Assembly: GCF_016864375.1 (NCBI RefSeq)
Contig: NZ_CP069355.1
Span: forward strand, 124,001 to 188,000
DNA length: 64,000 bases
Origin: Microvirga sp. VF16
Lineage (GTDB): Bacteria > Pseudomonadota > Alphaproteobacteria > Rhizobiales > Beijerinckiaceae
Direction of reading: 5' to 3'
Part shown: in pieces, positions 63,817-64,000 of the stretch
Layout: the number at the start of each line of letters is the position of its first letter
How positions within the stretch are numbered: the first letter of the stretch is position 1
Notes under the pieces: generated by a model
Seen by the model: only the letters and a program-made list of their open reading frames with translations
Told to the model about the DNA's origin: nothing
Databases searched by the model: none
Made by a program: the position numbers and the translations under genes

Positions 63817-64000
63817 CTAGCGGACGGTCTCAATGCCATAGGCGGCGGCCATCACGAACTGGAGGTCTTGAGGGCGCCAATGCTGCAGTCCCGCGAGATG
63901 ATCCGGTCCGGAAGGAGTTTGGTCAGGAAGCCCAAGGTACCGACCCCCTGCCAGGAGCAGCCTGCGCCTGGGGTTGTATTGCGCGACGCGTGACACTCCT
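63817..64000 (-). CDS. Unknown protein, C-terminus only (runs off right edge)
   Basis: The minus-strand frame stopping at 63817-63819 is open for 60 codons to the window edge: RVAQYNPRRRLLLAGGRYLG, then SGPDHLAGLQHWRPQDLQFV and MAAAYGIETVR. Codon use is GC3-rich, as in neighbouring genes. I do not recognise the family. It is upstream of and co-directional with gltA copy 2. Confidence 0.4.
   Translation of the reverse strand, partial: GVSRVAQYNPRRRLLLAGGRYLGLPDQTPSGPDHLAGLQHWRPQDLQFVMAAAYGIETVR

Overview
The window looks like an IS-riddled, largely catabolic segment of an alphaproteobacterial replicon. The order Hyphomicrobiales is likely; a Microvirga, Methylobacterium or Bosea-like host is my inference from the bioBFDAZ operon order, the BioZ-type ketosynthase, the alphaproteobacterial citrate synthase and the IS types. 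The sequence does not say whether it is chromosome or megaplasmid. Two base compositions alternate: the ppdK-gltA, CoA-transferase, bio and pan genes are visibly GC-rich, while the transporter and catabolic blocks (roughly 1-6.2, 17-20.8, 24.5-28.7 and 31-47.6 kb) are clearly more AT-rich, as expected for acquired DNA.

Layout. 0-7 kb: the start of a CapA-like gene, an M14-type deacylase, a four-gene spermidine/putrescine-type ABC transporter and an Asp/Glu-racemase-family protein, all on the minus strand. 7.2-10.1 kb: an IS630-family element with an IS110-family element inserted in its transposase. 10.3-16.7 kb: a minus-strand run of CoA-transferase A and B, citrate synthase, pyruvate phosphate dikinase and a 3-hydroxyacyl-CoA dehydrogenase, followed by a decayed ETF-ubiquinone oxidoreductase tail. 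17-20.8 kb: a DoeB/EutE-like deacetylase, an APH-fold kinase and a class-III PLP enzyme. 21-24.2 kb: an IS5-family element split by another IS110 element. 24.5-28.7 kb: a second PotABCD-like transporter with a fused double permease. 29-30.5 kb: ISL3 and IS110 wrecks. 31-44.8 kb: the main catabolic island. 45-46 kb: a dead IS481 element. 46-50.3 kb: an M81 peptidase, an omega-aminotransferase with a divergent XRE-cupin regulator, a dadA scrap and an IS630 wreck. 51-59 kb: bioBFDAZ, then panB-panC and a UbiC-like gene. 59.6-63.6 kb: a second, almost identical ppdK-gltA pair. The right edge holds a partial unknown gene.

How the genes work together. The most coherent reading of 37.2-44.8 kb is a route from 3-methylaspartate through mesaconate and citramalate to citramalyl-CoA and then pyruvate plus acetyl-CoA. 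Its parts are methylaspartate ammonia-lyase, a class I fumarase able to act as mesaconase, a class III CoA-transferase and an HpcH/CitE-type lyase, with a LysR regulator. Glutamate mutase is absent, so the source of methylaspartate is open. Around it lie amide and acyl hydrolases (two M14/AstE-like, DUF2817, M24 EutD/DoeA-like, M81), class III aminotransferases, an aldehyde dehydrogenase and an Lrp regulator. With two Pot-type importers, these suggest uptake and dismantling of N-acylated or amidated diamino compounds, possibly of the ectoine type. This is inference from gene families.

Structurally, two duplications stand out. A 3,957-bp direct repeat (ppdK-gltA) brackets 44 kb. A 397-bp inverted repeat, consisting of the promoter and 5' end of the methylaspartate ammonia-lyase gene, brackets 13.5 kb and places a copy of that promoter region upstream of the DUF2817-M24 gene pair. 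At the lyase copy it ends exactly at the CTAG target of an IS481 element.
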